Source: a virus. Taken from it: DNA of 64,000 nucleotides. Made by a program: the position numbers and the translations under genes. Numbering within the stretch: position 1 is the stretch's first letter; every line of letters begins with the position of its first letter. Under the pieces are notes generated by a model that worked only from the letters and a program-made list of their open reading frames with translations, did not search any database and had not been told where the DNA came from. Shown here piece by piece: positions 1-9,412 of the stretch. The DNA is taken from positions 31,981-95,980 of IMG/VR virus record IMGVR_UViG_3300021373_002437. One strand, given 5' to 3'.

Positions 1-1
1 G

Positions 2-241
2 TTTGATATTGAATATCGGTATAGGAAAAAAGATGGGACCACAGAGCGAAATAAATATCTTAGCAGAATATCTACCTGTGCATTGACAGATATGAAAGTT
101 ACTTATGGTGGTCAGGATGGGTTTACTTCATTCATCGATACTGATGGCGCTCCATCCGAGATACAAATGGATTTGGTCTTTGCAGAACTAGAGACACTTA
201 CCAACGACAGAGTTGGATTAGATTACGGGGATAGCCTATAA
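2..241 (+). CDS. Baseplate tail-tube cap/initiator protein, gp48/gp54-like (3' end only)
   Basis: Open from the window edge to a TAA overlapping the next ATG (TAATG), leaving the last 79 residues. In T4, gp48 and gp54 sit on top of the baseplate hub and nucleate the tail tube; both share the tube fold with gp19. The end of the protein (EIQMDLVFAELETLTNDRV) has the alternating hydrophobic strand pattern typical of the C-terminus of tube-type proteins, and the gene lies directly before gp53. I cannot tell gp48 from gp54 with the N-terminus missing. Confidence 0.55.
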   Translation, partial: FDIEYRYRKKDGTTERNKYLSRISTCALTDMKVTYGGQDGFTSFIDTDGAPSEIQMDLVFAELETLTNDRVGLDYGDSL

Positions 242-768
242 TGTTTTTTAAAAGTATGCCCACGATTCGGTACACTGCAGATGACCGGCCTAGAATTGTA
301 ACTGATATATTCAGACGAATAATCTTTACAAATTTTCAAAACTCTAAACTTGCGCTCGAAGAATACTATGTTCAAGAGGGGGAAACCCCGGAAACAGTAT
401 CATATAATTTCTATGGTACTTCTTATTACCATTGGTTGGTTCTTGCTATTAATAACATTGTAGATATTCCTAATGAATGGCCCAGACCAACGGCTGCGCT
501 TTTTGACTATGTTGAAAATAAGTATGGTCAGAATAACGCATCTGATGTACACCACTACATTCTAAAGAGAGATGTTAATGGCAACGAGGTAGAAGAAGAA
601 ATTATAGTTGACTATGATGCTGCCAAACTCGCCAGTGGTGATATAGAGGTCGTTACTAATTATAATTATGAACTAGCTTTGAATGATGATAAGCGCCAAA
701 TTTTTCTACTACTCCCAGCATATGTTGGTGAGGCTATTACAACATACAAGAGATTAATGTCGCAGTAA
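241..768 (+). CDS. gp53: Baseplate wedge subunit gp53
   Basis: A 175-aa protein, close to the length of T4 gp53 (196 aa). gp53 joins neighbouring baseplate wedges around the hub. The N-terminal half has the family pattern: a short basic start, then EEYYVQEGETPETVSYNFYG followed by a Tyr/Trp-rich stretch (YYHWLVLAINNI, residues 62-73) and NEWPRP, resembling a LysM-like fold with YGTSYYHW. The start overlaps the stop of the preceding tube protein and the gp27 gene begins one base after its stop, so the baseplate genes are translated as a tight operon. Confidence 0.85.
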   Translation: MFFKSMPTIRYTADDRPRIVTDIFRRIIFTNFQNSKLALEEYYVQEGETPETVSYNFYGTSYYHWLVLAINNIVDIPNEWPRPTAALFDYVENKYGQNNASDVHHYILKRDVNGNEVEEEIIVDYDAAKLASGDIEVVTNYNYELALNDDKRQIFLLLPAYVGEAITTYKRLMSQ

Positions 769-769
769 T

Positions 770-2167
770 ATGCCAGAACCAAATAGCGAAATATTAATTA
801 AAGCTGGAGACTATGAATTAGAGTCTTTGCTTATCCATACAGTTGGAGCCAATGGGATTGTTGATCTTAGAAACTTCATGCTGGAGATGCATCTGTATGA
901 AGATATTTTTTCCAGCACTCTTAGCGGAAATGTTATTATTGCAGACGCAGTAAACTTGATATCTTCTCTGCCGATTTTTGGTGATGAAGCAATCACTATG
1001 AAGATAAGAACCCCGACTCTGGAAGATGACTCTTACAACATTATAGAAAAGACTTTCAACATTTATTCTATACAAGATAGAATGTCAAATACAGAAGGTT
1101 CTCAATACTACAAGCTGTGCTTTACTTCAATTGAAAACTATGTAGATGCTGCTGCTCCAATATCAAAGACGTTTCGCGGAACAACTGATGAGGTTGCCGC
1201 TAAAGTTTTTGAAGACTATATTCAGACCGAAAGAGTTATTGGTAGTCCAGATAAAACCCAGATGGTGATCACAGATGCCCCACATAAGAGCAACATCACC
1301 TATACGTCAAACTTCTGGTCCCCTATTAAAAACCTTAGATTCATTTCTAAGCGGGTTCGCGGTAACCAATTAAATGGTTCTGATTATCTTTTTTATGAAT
1401 CTAATAAGAGATTTTATTTTGCCAGTATGGAATCCATTATCCAAGGACAAGTAGAATCTGCCATCTTTGAAGAGTATGTTGTTGAGCGAGATTCACAAAA
1501 CATTCCACGAAGAAAAACAGGTCTTCAGTATTACGGCAAACCAATGCCAAATGAAATGACCCGCATTGAAGATTTGAAACAGGTGAAAAACATCGACCTG
1601 TTAGAGAGCCAAGAAAAGGGGATACTTGCTAGTAGTATTTATGGTTACGATCTATCAACTAAAAAATTCGTACAGCGCAATTTAGATTTTGTTGACGAAA
1701 GCAAAAAGTTTTATAGAACTTCTGGTGGTAACCAGTTTTCCCAAACCATTCCAAGAAACCCTAGGGCTAAAGTAGATTTTGTCATGTACAACTCTTCGGT
1801 TTTTAACGGGTATGGGATTACAGATAACGACAACTTACCTTCAGGGCACCCAGCAGAGCAGTATAGTGACAGAGTTTTGTTTCGAAATTCTTATCTAAAT
1901 AGTTTAGGACAAAATGTTTTTGAAATGGTTGTTCCCGGTAGAACTGATATAGAAGTTGGTTGTTTAATCAATGTTCTCTATCCTACATCAGCGATACATG
2001 ATTCTAAAACAAAAGAAATAGATACTATATTTGACCCCTATTTGAGCGGTGTCTTTTTGGTGACTGCGATACATCACAAATTTAATAGGGACCGGCATGT
2101 AATGACTTTGGAAATAGTGAAGAATGGTTTAAATTATGACATGGGAGTAATTGCAGATGAATCCTAA
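770..2167 (+). CDS. gp27: Baseplate hub subunit gp27-like
   Basis: A 465-aa protein. gp27 forms the trimeric hub cylinder that joins the gp5 spike to the tail tube. The N-terminus (about residues 30-110) has the tube-like beta-barrel pattern with a conserved LYEDIFSSTLSGNVIIADA stretch, which recurs in hub proteins of myophages. It lies between gp53 and gp5. In T4 gene 27 is elsewhere in the baseplate cluster, but in marine T4-like genomes the gp27-type hub gene often abuts gp5. The assignment rests on this motif and on context. The end overlaps the start of gp5. Confidence 0.72.
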   Translation: MPEPNSEILIKAGDYELESLLIHTVGANGIVDLRNFMLEMHLYEDIFSSTLSGNVIIADAVNLISSLPIFGDEAITMKIRTPTLEDDSYNIIEKTFNIYSIQDRMSNTEGSQYYKLCFTSIENYVDAAAPISKTFRGTTDEVAAKVFEDYIQTERVIGSPDKTQMVITDAPHKSNITYTSNFWSPIKNLRFISKRVRGNQLNGSDYLFYESNKRFYFASMESIIQGQVESAIFEEYVVERDSQNIPRRKTGLQYYGKPMPNEMTRIEDLKQVKNIDLLESQEKGILASSIYGYDLSTKKFVQRNLDFVDESKKFYRTSGGNQFSQTIPRNPRAKVDFVMYNSSVFNGYGITDNDNLPSGHPAEQYSDRVLFRNSYLNSLGQNVFEMVVPGRTDIEVGCLINVLYPTSAIHDSKTKEIDTIFDPYLSGVFLVTAIHHKFNRDRHVMTLEIVKNGLNYDMGVIADES

Positions 2168-3620
2168 TTTTGTATGGTGGACTGGTGTTGTTGAAGATCG
2201 GGCTGACCCAGAAAAGATGGGTCGATATCGTGTTCGCATTTTAGGATTTCATACTGAGGACAGAACAGAGCTTCCTGTTTCTGATCTTCCGTGGGCTACT
2301 CCAATCATGCCTGTAAGTTCATCTAGCAACACTGGGGTTTGCGAGACTCCTTCTTTGGTCGAGGGTACTGCTGTAATTGGATTTTTTAGTGATGGTGTGG
2401 ATGAGCAACTACCCATTATAGTTGGCTCCATCCCCGGCATGCCGCAGCAGAAAATCGAAGACCCAAATGTGGGATTCTCAGACCCCACTGGAGAATATCC
2501 ACGTTACTTAAATGAACCAGACATATCTAAGCTGGCGCGTGATAGTGCTGCAGAAAACCATGAGTCTCTAATATCAAAAAGAGAAACCCGTATTGGCGTA
2601 GAAGGGCCTATAGTAACGGCTAAGGCCCCTTCGGTTTCTACCATGTTGCCTGACAAGTCTGGAAAAGATTATGATGGGGCTACTTGGGAAGAGCCACATC
2701 CAAGATTTGGTTCGACTGATCAAGGAACCTATACTGAGGCTGGTCAGGCCCCAACCTTTGATGAAGGAGTTACTTCTGTTTATCCTTTCAACCAAGTAAA
2801 AGAAACTGAGTCCGGTCATGTTTTTGAAACTGACAATACCCCAGCCAACGGAAGAATACACGAATATCATAATGCAGGAACCTTCAGAGAAATTCAGGCA
2901 GACGGCAAAAGAATTACTAAAGTTGTGGGTGCTGATTACGAGGTTATCCTAGAAGGTAAGAATGTTTATATCCAAGGTGGGTGTAACGTTAACATTGTTG
3001 GCGATTGTAAGATGCGGGTGGACGGTGATTTCTATCAAGAGATAGATGGAGATTATTTTATGACTGTAACTGGTGATCGCATCGCCAAAATCAATGGTAA
3101 TGATATTGCTGAGATAGGTACAGATCAGGGAATAAATATTAACGGTAATAGAACTTCTCGTGTGGGTGGAGACAACACAGATTCTATTGTGGGTACCGAC
3201 ATACGAACTATCGGCAAAGACAAGATTCTAACCGTCAACCAAAAACTACAAGAACAAATTAAAGGAAAGGCGTACAGGCTCGTGGAAAAATCAAGCAATG
3301 AAGTAGTACTCGGAGACCGTAATACCCTGTCTGGAGCAGGAATTTATTTTGGTGCTGATGGTATAATCAGTGCTAAATCTGGTGGAGATTTTAACATCAC
3401 TTCTGACGGCGCACATACGGTAACGGTTAACGGGGTACACACAATAGAAGCTGGTGGTGAGTCGTTCATCAACAACAACTTGACGGTTGACGGAACTATA
3501 GATGCGACTGGTGATGTATCTACTGATGCCGGTGCTGGTGTCACGTTGGCTACCCATACACATATCGGTTCACCAACAGCCGGTACAGGACCAATTTCTG
3601 ATACAGGAACACCTAAGTAA
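2157..3620 (+). CDS. gp5: Baseplate spike/hub gp5-like protein without a lysozyme domain
   Basis: Forms the membrane-puncturing spike below the hub. Residues about 1-100 look like the gp5/VgrG OB-fold domain (WWTGVVEDRADPEKMGRYRVR, then FFSDGVDEQLPIIVGSIPG). Residues about 255-365 carry VxGDxxxxVxGD-type octad repeats (VDGDFYQEIDGDYFMTVTGD) of the triple-stranded beta-helix. The T4 lysozyme domain that lies between these parts is absent; a roughly 100-residue linker replaces it. The ATG at 2157 is preferred over the TTG at 2151 because GGGAGT at 2144-2149 is correctly spaced only for the ATG. The gene overlaps the end of gp27 by 11 bases. Peptidoglycan must be breached by another enzyme, not identified here. 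Confidence 0.85.
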   Translation: MNPNFVWWTGVVEDRADPEKMGRYRVRILGFHTEDRTELPVSDLPWATPIMPVSSSSNTGVCETPSLVEGTAVIGFFSDGVDEQLPIIVGSIPGMPQQKIEDPNVGFSDPTGEYPRYLNEPDISKLARDSAAENHESLISKRETRIGVEGPIVTAKAPSVSTMLPDKSGKDYDGATWEEPHPRFGSTDQGTYTEAGQAPTFDEGVTSVYPFNQVKETESGHVFETDNTPANGRIHEYHNAGTFREIQADGKRITKVVGADYEVILEGKNVYIQGGCNVNIVGDCKMRVDGDFYQEIDGDYFMTVTGDRIAKINGNDIAEIGTDQGININGNRTSRVGGDNTDSIVGTDIRTIGKDKILTVNQKLQEQIKGKAYRLVEKSSNEVVLGDRNTLSGAGIYFGADGIISAKSGGDFNITSDGAHTVTVNGVHTIEAGGESFINNNLTVDGTIDATGDVSTDAGAGVTLATHTHIGSPTAGTGPISDTGTPK

Positions 3621-3632
3621 TAGGAGACTATA

Positions 3633-4229
3633 ATGAGTTGTGGTGCAGCGGAAGAACTTCTAAAGTTAGCAGACCAGTTTGATGAGGTTGAGTCCCGAAT
3701 AGATGGTATGATTGGTGACGTTGAGGGGCAGGTTGGTCAAATACAATCTATTGTACAAGCCGAAATAGACAAGCTGACGGAGACTCTTACTGGGTATATA
3801 CCTGAAATCGATATTCCAATAGAAATAGATTCCCTTCAGGGAGATGTTGCTGGCATTTTGGAAAAGCTTATAGCAGGTCAGATTATTGCTGAAGACATTG
3901 CACAGGAAGTAGCCATACTGGAGGCGAAGTGGGGTGGCCTTGATCTTGGTAATATCAACTTCACAGATATCCCGAGATTGATTAGATCGGGGGCATTGGA
4001 CCTTCAAAATTTGTGTCAAGTTCTGCCAAATTATCAAAATTCGGGGGCTGAAGTTACCCTAAAAGGGACTCCAATATCTTTCCCAGAGATAAACGTACCA
4101 GACATTATTAAGGGCGGCAGTATCCCAAGAATCAATAAGCCAGAGTTCAGAGTTGACATAAACAGGAGAATATCTAATGGGACAAATAAGTTCTTAAATA
4201 TAAACATCCCAGACCTTTATGTGGGGTGA
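3633..4229 (+). CDS. Unassigned protein between gp5 and gp25, predicted coiled coil
   Basis: A 198-aa protein with a clear ribosome site (AGGAG at 3622). Residues 1-65 are rich in acidic residues, Gln and Ile with heptad-like spacing, suggesting a coiled coil. The middle contains ILEKLIAGQIIAEDIAQEVAILEAKWG, probably helical, and the C-terminus has Pro/Ile-rich segments. Its place inside the baseplate operon suggests a baseplate or spike-assembly role, but I recognise no family. Confidence 0.7.
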   Translation: MSCGAAEELLKLADQFDEVESRIDGMIGDVEGQVGQIQSIVQAEIDKLTETLTGYIPEIDIPIEIDSLQGDVAGILEKLIAGQIIAEDIAQEVAILEAKWGGLDLGNINFTDIPRLIRSGALDLQNLCQVLPNYQNSGAEVTLKGTPISFPEINVPDIIKGGSIPRINKPEFRVDINRRISNGTNKFLNINIPDLYVG

Positions 4230-4236
4230 GATGAGT

Positions 4237-4244
4237 TATAAATA
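4237..4244 (+). promoter_or_regulatory. TATAAATA late-promoter box before gp25
   Basis: A perfect match to the T4 late -10 element recognised by gp55. It lies only 5 bases before the gp25 ATG, so transcripts starting about 6 bases downstream would be nearly leaderless for gp25 but could serve gp6 and the genes beyond. Confidence 0.55.
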
Positions 4245-4249
4245 GAACT

Positions 4250-4657
4250 ATGACTATACAAAAGTTAAAAGTTTCTCGTTTATACAAAGACTTGGATTTG
4301 GACATGAGTGCTCCAAATCCGGTCACTGGTGATGCTCCAAAGAAAACTGATGTGAATGCGGTTAAGCAATCCATTAAGATTTTAATGCTTACTAATTTTT
4401 ACGAGCGCCCCTTTGCCCCAAAGAAAGCGGGTAATATATCAGGGCTGCTCTTTGAACCTATGTCTCCTTTGGTTTCAAGTACAATGTCAAAGGTGATAGA
4501 GAAGCTGCTACAGTCATATGAACCAAGAGCAAATATTCAGTCTGTAACGGTGGAACCAGATTTCGATAATAACGCATACACAATCAATATCACTTTTTAC
4601 GTGGTGGGTATCAATAAGCCCCAATCACTGACAACCAGATTAAAGAGAGTAAGGTAA
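4250..4657 (+). CDS. gp25: Baseplate wedge subunit gp25
   Basis: A 135-aa member of the GPW/gp25 family (T4 gp25 is 132 aa), a conserved sheath-nucleating wedge protein of contractile injection systems. Family signatures are present: NAVKQSIKILMLTNFYERPF in the first half, then the Pro/Leu segment FEPMSPLV, and the C-terminal strand pair ending in TINITFYVVG. It is followed after one base by gp6, its partner in the wedge. A TATAAATA box sits just ahead of the start. Confidence 0.93.
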   Translation: MTIQKLKVSRLYKDLDLDMSAPNPVTGDAPKKTDVNAVKQSIKILMLTNFYERPFAPKKAGNISGLLFEPMSPLVSSTMSKVIEKLLQSYEPRANIQSVTVEPDFDNNAYTINITFYVVGINKPQSLTTRLKRVR

Positions 4658-4658
4658 T

Positions 4659-6566
4659 ATGGCGCAGTTAAATGTAACAGAACTGGACTTTGACGAATTA
4701 AAACAGAGCCTGAAGACCTATTTAGAGGCTCAGTCTGAATTTGATTCTTATGATTTCGAAGGTTCAGCCATGTCAGTGCTGCTGGATACTCTTGCATACA
4801 ACACACACTATAATGGTATGTTGGCCCATCTTTTGGCTAACGAGTCCTTTCTGGACACTGCGATTAAAAGAACCTCAGTTGTATCCATAGCAAAAGCATT
4901 GGGCTATACCCCAAGGTCACGCAGAGCTTCGCTGGCGCAGGTAGATTTTTCGGTAGTTCCTGATTCGGGTTATACACAAACTACATACACACTTTCCCGT
5001 GATACCTTTTTCAATGGAACTGTAAACGGAACAACTTATACGTTCTATCCACAGGAAGACGTTACAGCCATTCTACAGAATGTAGAAGGAACCTCTACAT
5101 TCGTTTTCCCCGAATTGAATATTAGGCAGGGTGCCCGAGTAGAGAACAGTTTTCTAGCAGACGCTCAGAGCTTGTCTGGACCATTCACACTGCCAAATCA
5201 GAACATCGACACTACAACATTGAGAGTTCGAGTGACAACTTCTGTAACAGACTCTACTACTGAGACATTTACCATCCAAAGCAGCCTTCTTGACGTAGAT
5301 GAAAATTCCAAAATTTATTTCTTGGAAGAAAATATTGATGGTCTTTACGTTATTCGATTTGGTGATAACGTAATTGGTAAGCAGCTTACAGTAGGTAACA
5401 TCATCAGTGTTGATTATCTAGTGACCGATGGTGAAGATGCAAATAAGATCGCGACCTTTTCTTGTCCAAATACTCTGACAGGTGGCAATGAAGTAAAATC
5501 TTTTGCCAACGTTTCTACGTCATCTGGTGGCGCTGAAGCGGAATCTATTGACAGCATACGTAGAACTGCCCCTAGATATAACGCAGCCAAAGAACGGGCT
5601 GTCAGTGCGTCTGATTACAAGAGTTTGATTCTGGCTAGGAATGCAAACATCCAATCGGTTGCGGTTTGGGGTGGTGAAGATAATGACCCACCAATTTATG
5701 GTAAGGTTTTCATCTCGTTGGACCCAGTTGACGGACAGATTATTACAGATGCTATCAAAGATGATATAGTAATCAATATCATTGAGCCTCGTTGTCCAGT
5801 TGGTATTTTACCAGAGTTCGTTGACCCAGAATATACCTACGTGGGAATTCGTGTAGGCATTGTTTATAATCCAAACAGCACTAGCTTTAGTGCCGGACAA
5901 ATTTCAAACTTGGCAATAACCGCAGTCAATGATTTTTTCAAAAACAATCTCAATCAACTGAACAAAAACTTTTATTATTCAAAGATTCACGATGCGGTAA
6001 AGGCTACATCAAACGCAATCATTTCTGTGAACATAACGCCTACCGTACAAAAGAGACTCACTCCAGATGTTTTGGGTGGTAACTCTAGTTACACATTGTT
6101 CTTTAATAGTAGGGTTCAGCCGAGAGAACTACATAGTACATTTTTTGATACTACTATTTCAGGTGCTTCCTATAAAGTTAAATTACAGGATGTTCCTGAT
6201 GCGGGGGTTGTTCCTCCAAAGTATAACGGCACCGGAACAGTTTTCCTACAGGATACAAATGGTACTAATGTTGCCAATGTAGGAACCATAGATTACGACA
6301 CGGGAAAAATTACAATACCTACTCTGAACATCAATGCTTTTTATGGTAGCGAAACTTTCCTGAGAGTTCAGACTAGACCACATGATGATTCAAAGGACAT
6401 ATTAACAAATATTTTGAGAACATCTACTGACCCAAGCGTTGCTGCAGTTTTTCCTAAGCCTTCTAAAAATACAGTGTTGGCTTTGGATGACAGCATACTC
6501 GACGCAGCTACAGGAGCAAGGGCAGGTTTAGAAGTTGTCGTAACTACGGATGATATAACCAACTAA
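4659..6566 (+). CDS. gp6: Baseplate wedge subunit gp6
   Basis: A 635-aa protein (T4 gp6 is 660 aa). gp6 dimers form the inner ring of the baseplate wedge. The N-terminal region has the family pattern: a short helix with FDELKQSLKTYLEAQSEF, then YDFEGSAMSVLLDTLAYNTHYN and helices with NESFLDTAIKRTSVV and AKALGYTPRSRR, as in gpJ/gp6 proteins. It directly follows gp25, and the stop overlaps the next ATG, as expected in a wedge operon. Confidence 0.92.
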   Translation: MAQLNVTELDFDELKQSLKTYLEAQSEFDSYDFEGSAMSVLLDTLAYNTHYNGMLAHLLANESFLDTAIKRTSVVSIAKALGYTPRSRRASLAQVDFSVVPDSGYTQTTYTLSRDTFFNGTVNGTTYTFYPQEDVTAILQNVEGTSTFVFPELNIRQGARVENSFLADAQSLSGPFTLPNQNIDTTTLRVRVTTSVTDSTTETFTIQSSLLDVDENSKIYFLEENIDGLYVIRFGDNVIGKQLTVGNIISVDYLVTDGEDANKIATFSCPNTLTGGNEVKSFANVSTSSGGAEAESIDSIRRTAPRYNAAKERAVSASDYKSLILARNANIQSVAVWGGEDNDPPIYGKVFISLDPVDGQIITDAIKDDIVINIIEPRCPVGILPEFVDPEYTYVGIRVGIVYNPNSTSFSAGQISNLAITAVNDFFKNNLNQLNKNFYYSKIHDAVKATSNAIISVNITPTVQKRLTPDVLGGNSSYTLFFNSRVQPRELHSTFFDTTISGASYKVKLQDVPDAGVVPPKYNGTGTVFLQDTNGTNVANVGTIDYDTGKITIPTLNINAFYGSETFLRVQTRPHDDSKDILTNILRTSTDPSVAAVFPKPSKNTVLALDDSILDAATGARAGLEVVVTTDDITN

Positions 6567-9403
6567 TGTCACACGAAATACCAAGCTATTACAGGTATGT
6601 CTCCAACATCAATATTGATGATGCTGGTAGTGGGTACCCGTCTGGTTCTAATCCAGTAGTAACAATTACCGGTGGTGGTGGAACTGGCGCTGCGGCTGTG
6701 GCCGAAGTTCTTCCCGGCACAGACAAAATAGCAAGCGTTACTATTACAAACATTGGTAGTGGGTATACCTCCACCCCAATCGTCACCGTAGAAGGTAATG
6801 GACAACTAAGTGCAGAAGTCAGTTTTGCCAGCGCAACCCCAAGTTCAGTCACCAGAACTGCAAGCCCAAATATCAAATGGACTGTTCCTGAGTTTATCCG
6901 AAATGACTATTCCGGTGCCACGTCCTTTCTTGGGTTCATAGAAAAATACTATTCGCATCTGGATGAGCCGGGTAATGCTATCCATGAACTTTTGAATAAA
7001 AGATACTTTGATATCGATGACGCCGAGGGTGATATCCTTGATGCATGGAGCAGAGAATTAGCCTATAACTTCCCAAGAACAACGGAGCTTGATAGGCTAA
7101 CCCTTTTCAAATATTTAAAGAGCATCTATGAGTCCAAAGGTTCAAAGCGATCTATAGAAGCATTTTTCAAGATTGTTTATGATGAAGATGTTGAAGTCAC
7201 CTTCCCAAGTCAGTTTGTTCTTAGAGCATCTGATGGTCAATGGGTTGAAGAAAGATCAGTAAGAGCATTCGCTGGGTATCAAGACTACGAAGTTCTTAAT
7301 ATCGAAGGTACTCTGGTAGACATTGTTTATTACGAGACTACTGGTTCTGTAACCATTGCTAAACGTGTCCAAACATCAGTACCAAAGGTATTGAAGATTT
7401 CTTATACGTCTCCGCAAAAATATGAAATTGTTTTAGACGTACCAAAGGGAACCGTGATACCGGGTCCCGGCGCACAGGCTTCAGCAACACCAGTTATTGT
7501 TGGTGGTGTTATAACCGATTTTACGATATCAAATGCTGGATATCAATATACCGCTGCCCCAACAATACAGATTTTTGATATTAACGCAAGCCCCGGTTCT
7601 GGTTTTGAGGGAAGGGCTGTTGTGGAGAACGGACAAGTCACCGACATTGTTATCAGTGATGGTGGTAGTGGATATAATGATGGCGATACTTCAATCGTTT
7701 TCAATACAGACTCGGTTAGAACTATAATTGTAGATCGCGGTGCCACTGCTGAAGAGGAAAATGTTCGTGCATACCTAGATCGAACTTTGGACACGATTAC
7801 TTCAGGTACATATGTCGGTTCTGATGCTGGTTTCAAAGTGGGAGATACTTTCATTATCAGTGAGACTGGTGATGACGGTAGAGGATACGCTCTTGATTAT
7901 TTTGCACAGGATTATGTTTTCATTGGTGGCGGTAACGATGCGATTATTCGAGTTGTTGCTGTTGATGCAAATAATGTACCCACGGCATGGGAAATTGTGA
8001 ATCCGGGTAACGGGTTTATTAATTCAGTTACAACGATAACCATTACATCAGATACTGGTGAGGATTTAGATGTTGTAATTACCACCAATTACCTGTACGA
8101 ATCCCCCGGAAAATATAAAGATGACCGAGGATTCTTGTCTGATGTAAATAGGTTACAGGATAATGACAAATGGCAAAGCTACTCTTATATCATTCAATCA
8201 AACAATCCAAAGAGCCAGTGGGAGGATTCGTTTAAGGAATCCGCTCACATCGCTGGCATGGAAGTTTTTGGGGATATTGTAGTACAGTCCGAATTAAATT
8301 ATGGACCAAATATTTCTATTGTTTCTATACCATATGGTCTGGTGTTGTTTGTGGTCGATACTATTAATATTGATGATAGCACTATAGTATTTGCTGTAGA
8401 TAAGGTATTGGCTGATACTGCAACAACCTCTGACTCTACAGCAATAGCAACTGCAATTGCCCTTGCTGATGCGACCTCTGGCGCTACAGATAATGATTTT
8501 GATGTCGCGATGGGTCTGAGTAAAACAGATACAGTCACTACTAGTGATGCTGATATTTCATTTGTTACTTCTTATGCGTATTCAGATTCAGCAACGGTAG
8601 CAGAGGCACCAGTTTTTGATGTTTCTAGGCCGCTTACAGACAGTGCAACAGCATCTGAAAGTGCCAGTATAAATACAAGTATAGTAAAATCTGACTCAGC
8701 TACTGCAATTGACTTGTTAGGTGGTTTTGTCTTTGGTAAGGGACTGTTAGACACAGTAACTACCTCTGACGTATTGATTACATTTGATGTTTCTATACTT
8801 CTGACAGATAGTGCTGATGCATCCGAATCAATAAGCTTTCAGCCTGAGTTGAATATTTCAGACTCGACTGGTGCATTTGAGAATATAAATCGATTTGATA
8901 TTGATAAGCCGTTTACAGATTCGGCTAATGCAACCGAATCCATCAGTTTACATCCCAATAAGGTTAGAGGGGATTCGGTAACTACATCAGAAGCAATTGA
9001 TGATTTCTTTGTTGGAAAGGCATTATTTGATACCGGTACTGCGACAGATGAAATCAATTCTTTTGATGTAGATTATACGCTGGCTGACTCAGCGGCGAGT
9101 AGCGATTCGGAAGTTTTCGATTTTTCTAAATCGCTTACAGATACTGCCAGTCCATCAGAGAGTCTAGTAGTATCTGGGTTTGAAAGACCCTTAACAGACT
9201 CTGCTACTGCGTCAGAAAGTGCTAGTATAAATACAGGTATAACTCTAACAGATTCTACAACAAATGCAGAATCTGTTGTTAAAGCAATTTCATCAAATCC
9301 AACTAATTCTGTAAGTACTTCAGATGTTGGTTTAATTAACGTTCAAGACTTTGCCGGTGATTTTTTTGCCGAGGATTATGTCGGAACAAACTATATACTT
9401 TAG
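6566..9403 (+). CDS. Large baseplate wedge/tail protein in the gp7 position
   Basis: A 945-aa protein between gp6 and gp8, where T4 has gp7 (1032 aa). Residues 10-95 carry two GSGY-type beta modules. Residues about 108-215 form a helical domain (EFIRNDYSGATSFLGFIEKY onwards) seen in baseplate proteins of marine T4-like phages. Further GSGY-like modules occur near 310-370 and 485-500. From about residue 600 the protein is made of imperfect repeats of the type TDSATASES, unlike T4 gp7. I infer a wedge protein with a fibrous C-terminal extension. The gp7 assignment is by position and partial resemblance only. Confidence 0.6.
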   Translation: MSHEIPSYYRYVSNINIDDAGSGYPSGSNPVVTITGGGGTGAAAVAEVLPGTDKIASVTITNIGSGYTSTPIVTVEGNGQLSAEVSFASATPSSVTRTASPNIKWTVPEFIRNDYSGATSFLGFIEKYYSHLDEPGNAIHELLNKRYFDIDDAEGDILDAWSRELAYNFPRTTELDRLTLFKYLKSIYESKGSKRSIEAFFKIVYDEDVEVTFPSQFVLRASDGQWVEERSVRAFAGYQDYEVLNIEGTLVDIVYYETTGSVTIAKRVQTSVPKVLKISYTSPQKYEIVLDVPKGTVIPGPGAQASATPVIVGGVITDFTISNAGYQYTAAPTIQIFDINASPGSGFEGRAVVENGQVTDIVISDGGSGYNDGDTSIVFNTDSVRTIIVDRGATAEEENVRAYLDRTLDTITSGTYVGSDAGFKVGDTFIISETGDDGRGYALDYFAQDYVFIGGGNDAIIRVVAVDANNVPTAWEIVNPGNGFINSVTTITITSDTGEDLDVVITTNYLYESPGKYKDDRGFLSDVNRLQDNDKWQSYSYIIQSNNPKSQWEDSFKESAHIAGMEVFGDIVVQSELNYGPNISIVSIPYGLVLFVVDTINIDDSTIVFAVDKVLADTATTSDSTAIATAIALADATSGATDNDFDVAMGLSKTDTVTTSDADISFVTSYAYSDSATVAEAPVFDVSRPLTDSATASESASINTSIVKSDSATAIDLLGGFVFGKGLLDTVTTSDVLITFDVSILLTDSADASESISFQPELNISDSTGAFENINRFDIDKPFTDSANATESISLHPNKVRGDSVTTSEAIDDFFVGKALFDTGTATDEINSFDVDYTLADSAASSDSEVFDFSKSLTDTASPSESLVVSGFERPLTDSATASESASINTGITLTDSTTNAESVVKAISSNPTNSVSTSDVGLINVQDFAGDFFAEDYVGTNYIL
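8395..9290 (+). repeat. Imperfect coding repeats of the TDSATASES type
   Basis: The 3' third of the preceding large gene encodes more than ten degenerate copies of a unit about 25-40 residues long. Each centres on a Thr/Leu-Asp-Ser-Ala/Val-Thr-x-Ser-Glu/Asp-Ser core followed by an F-D-x-S/D-x-x-L segment. Two near-identical copies of LTDSATASESASIN (about 8629-8672 and 9190-9230) suggest recent duplication. Such low-complexity beta repeats are typical of fibres. Confidence 0.7.
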
Positions 9404-9412
9404 GAGATTAAA

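Noticed and set aside
8668-8675. TATAAATA inside the gp7-position gene (also 9226-9233)
   Set aside because: Both lie in repeat units encoding the same Ser-Ile-Asn-Thr codons, so the box is a by-product of the coding repeat and is far from the next start.
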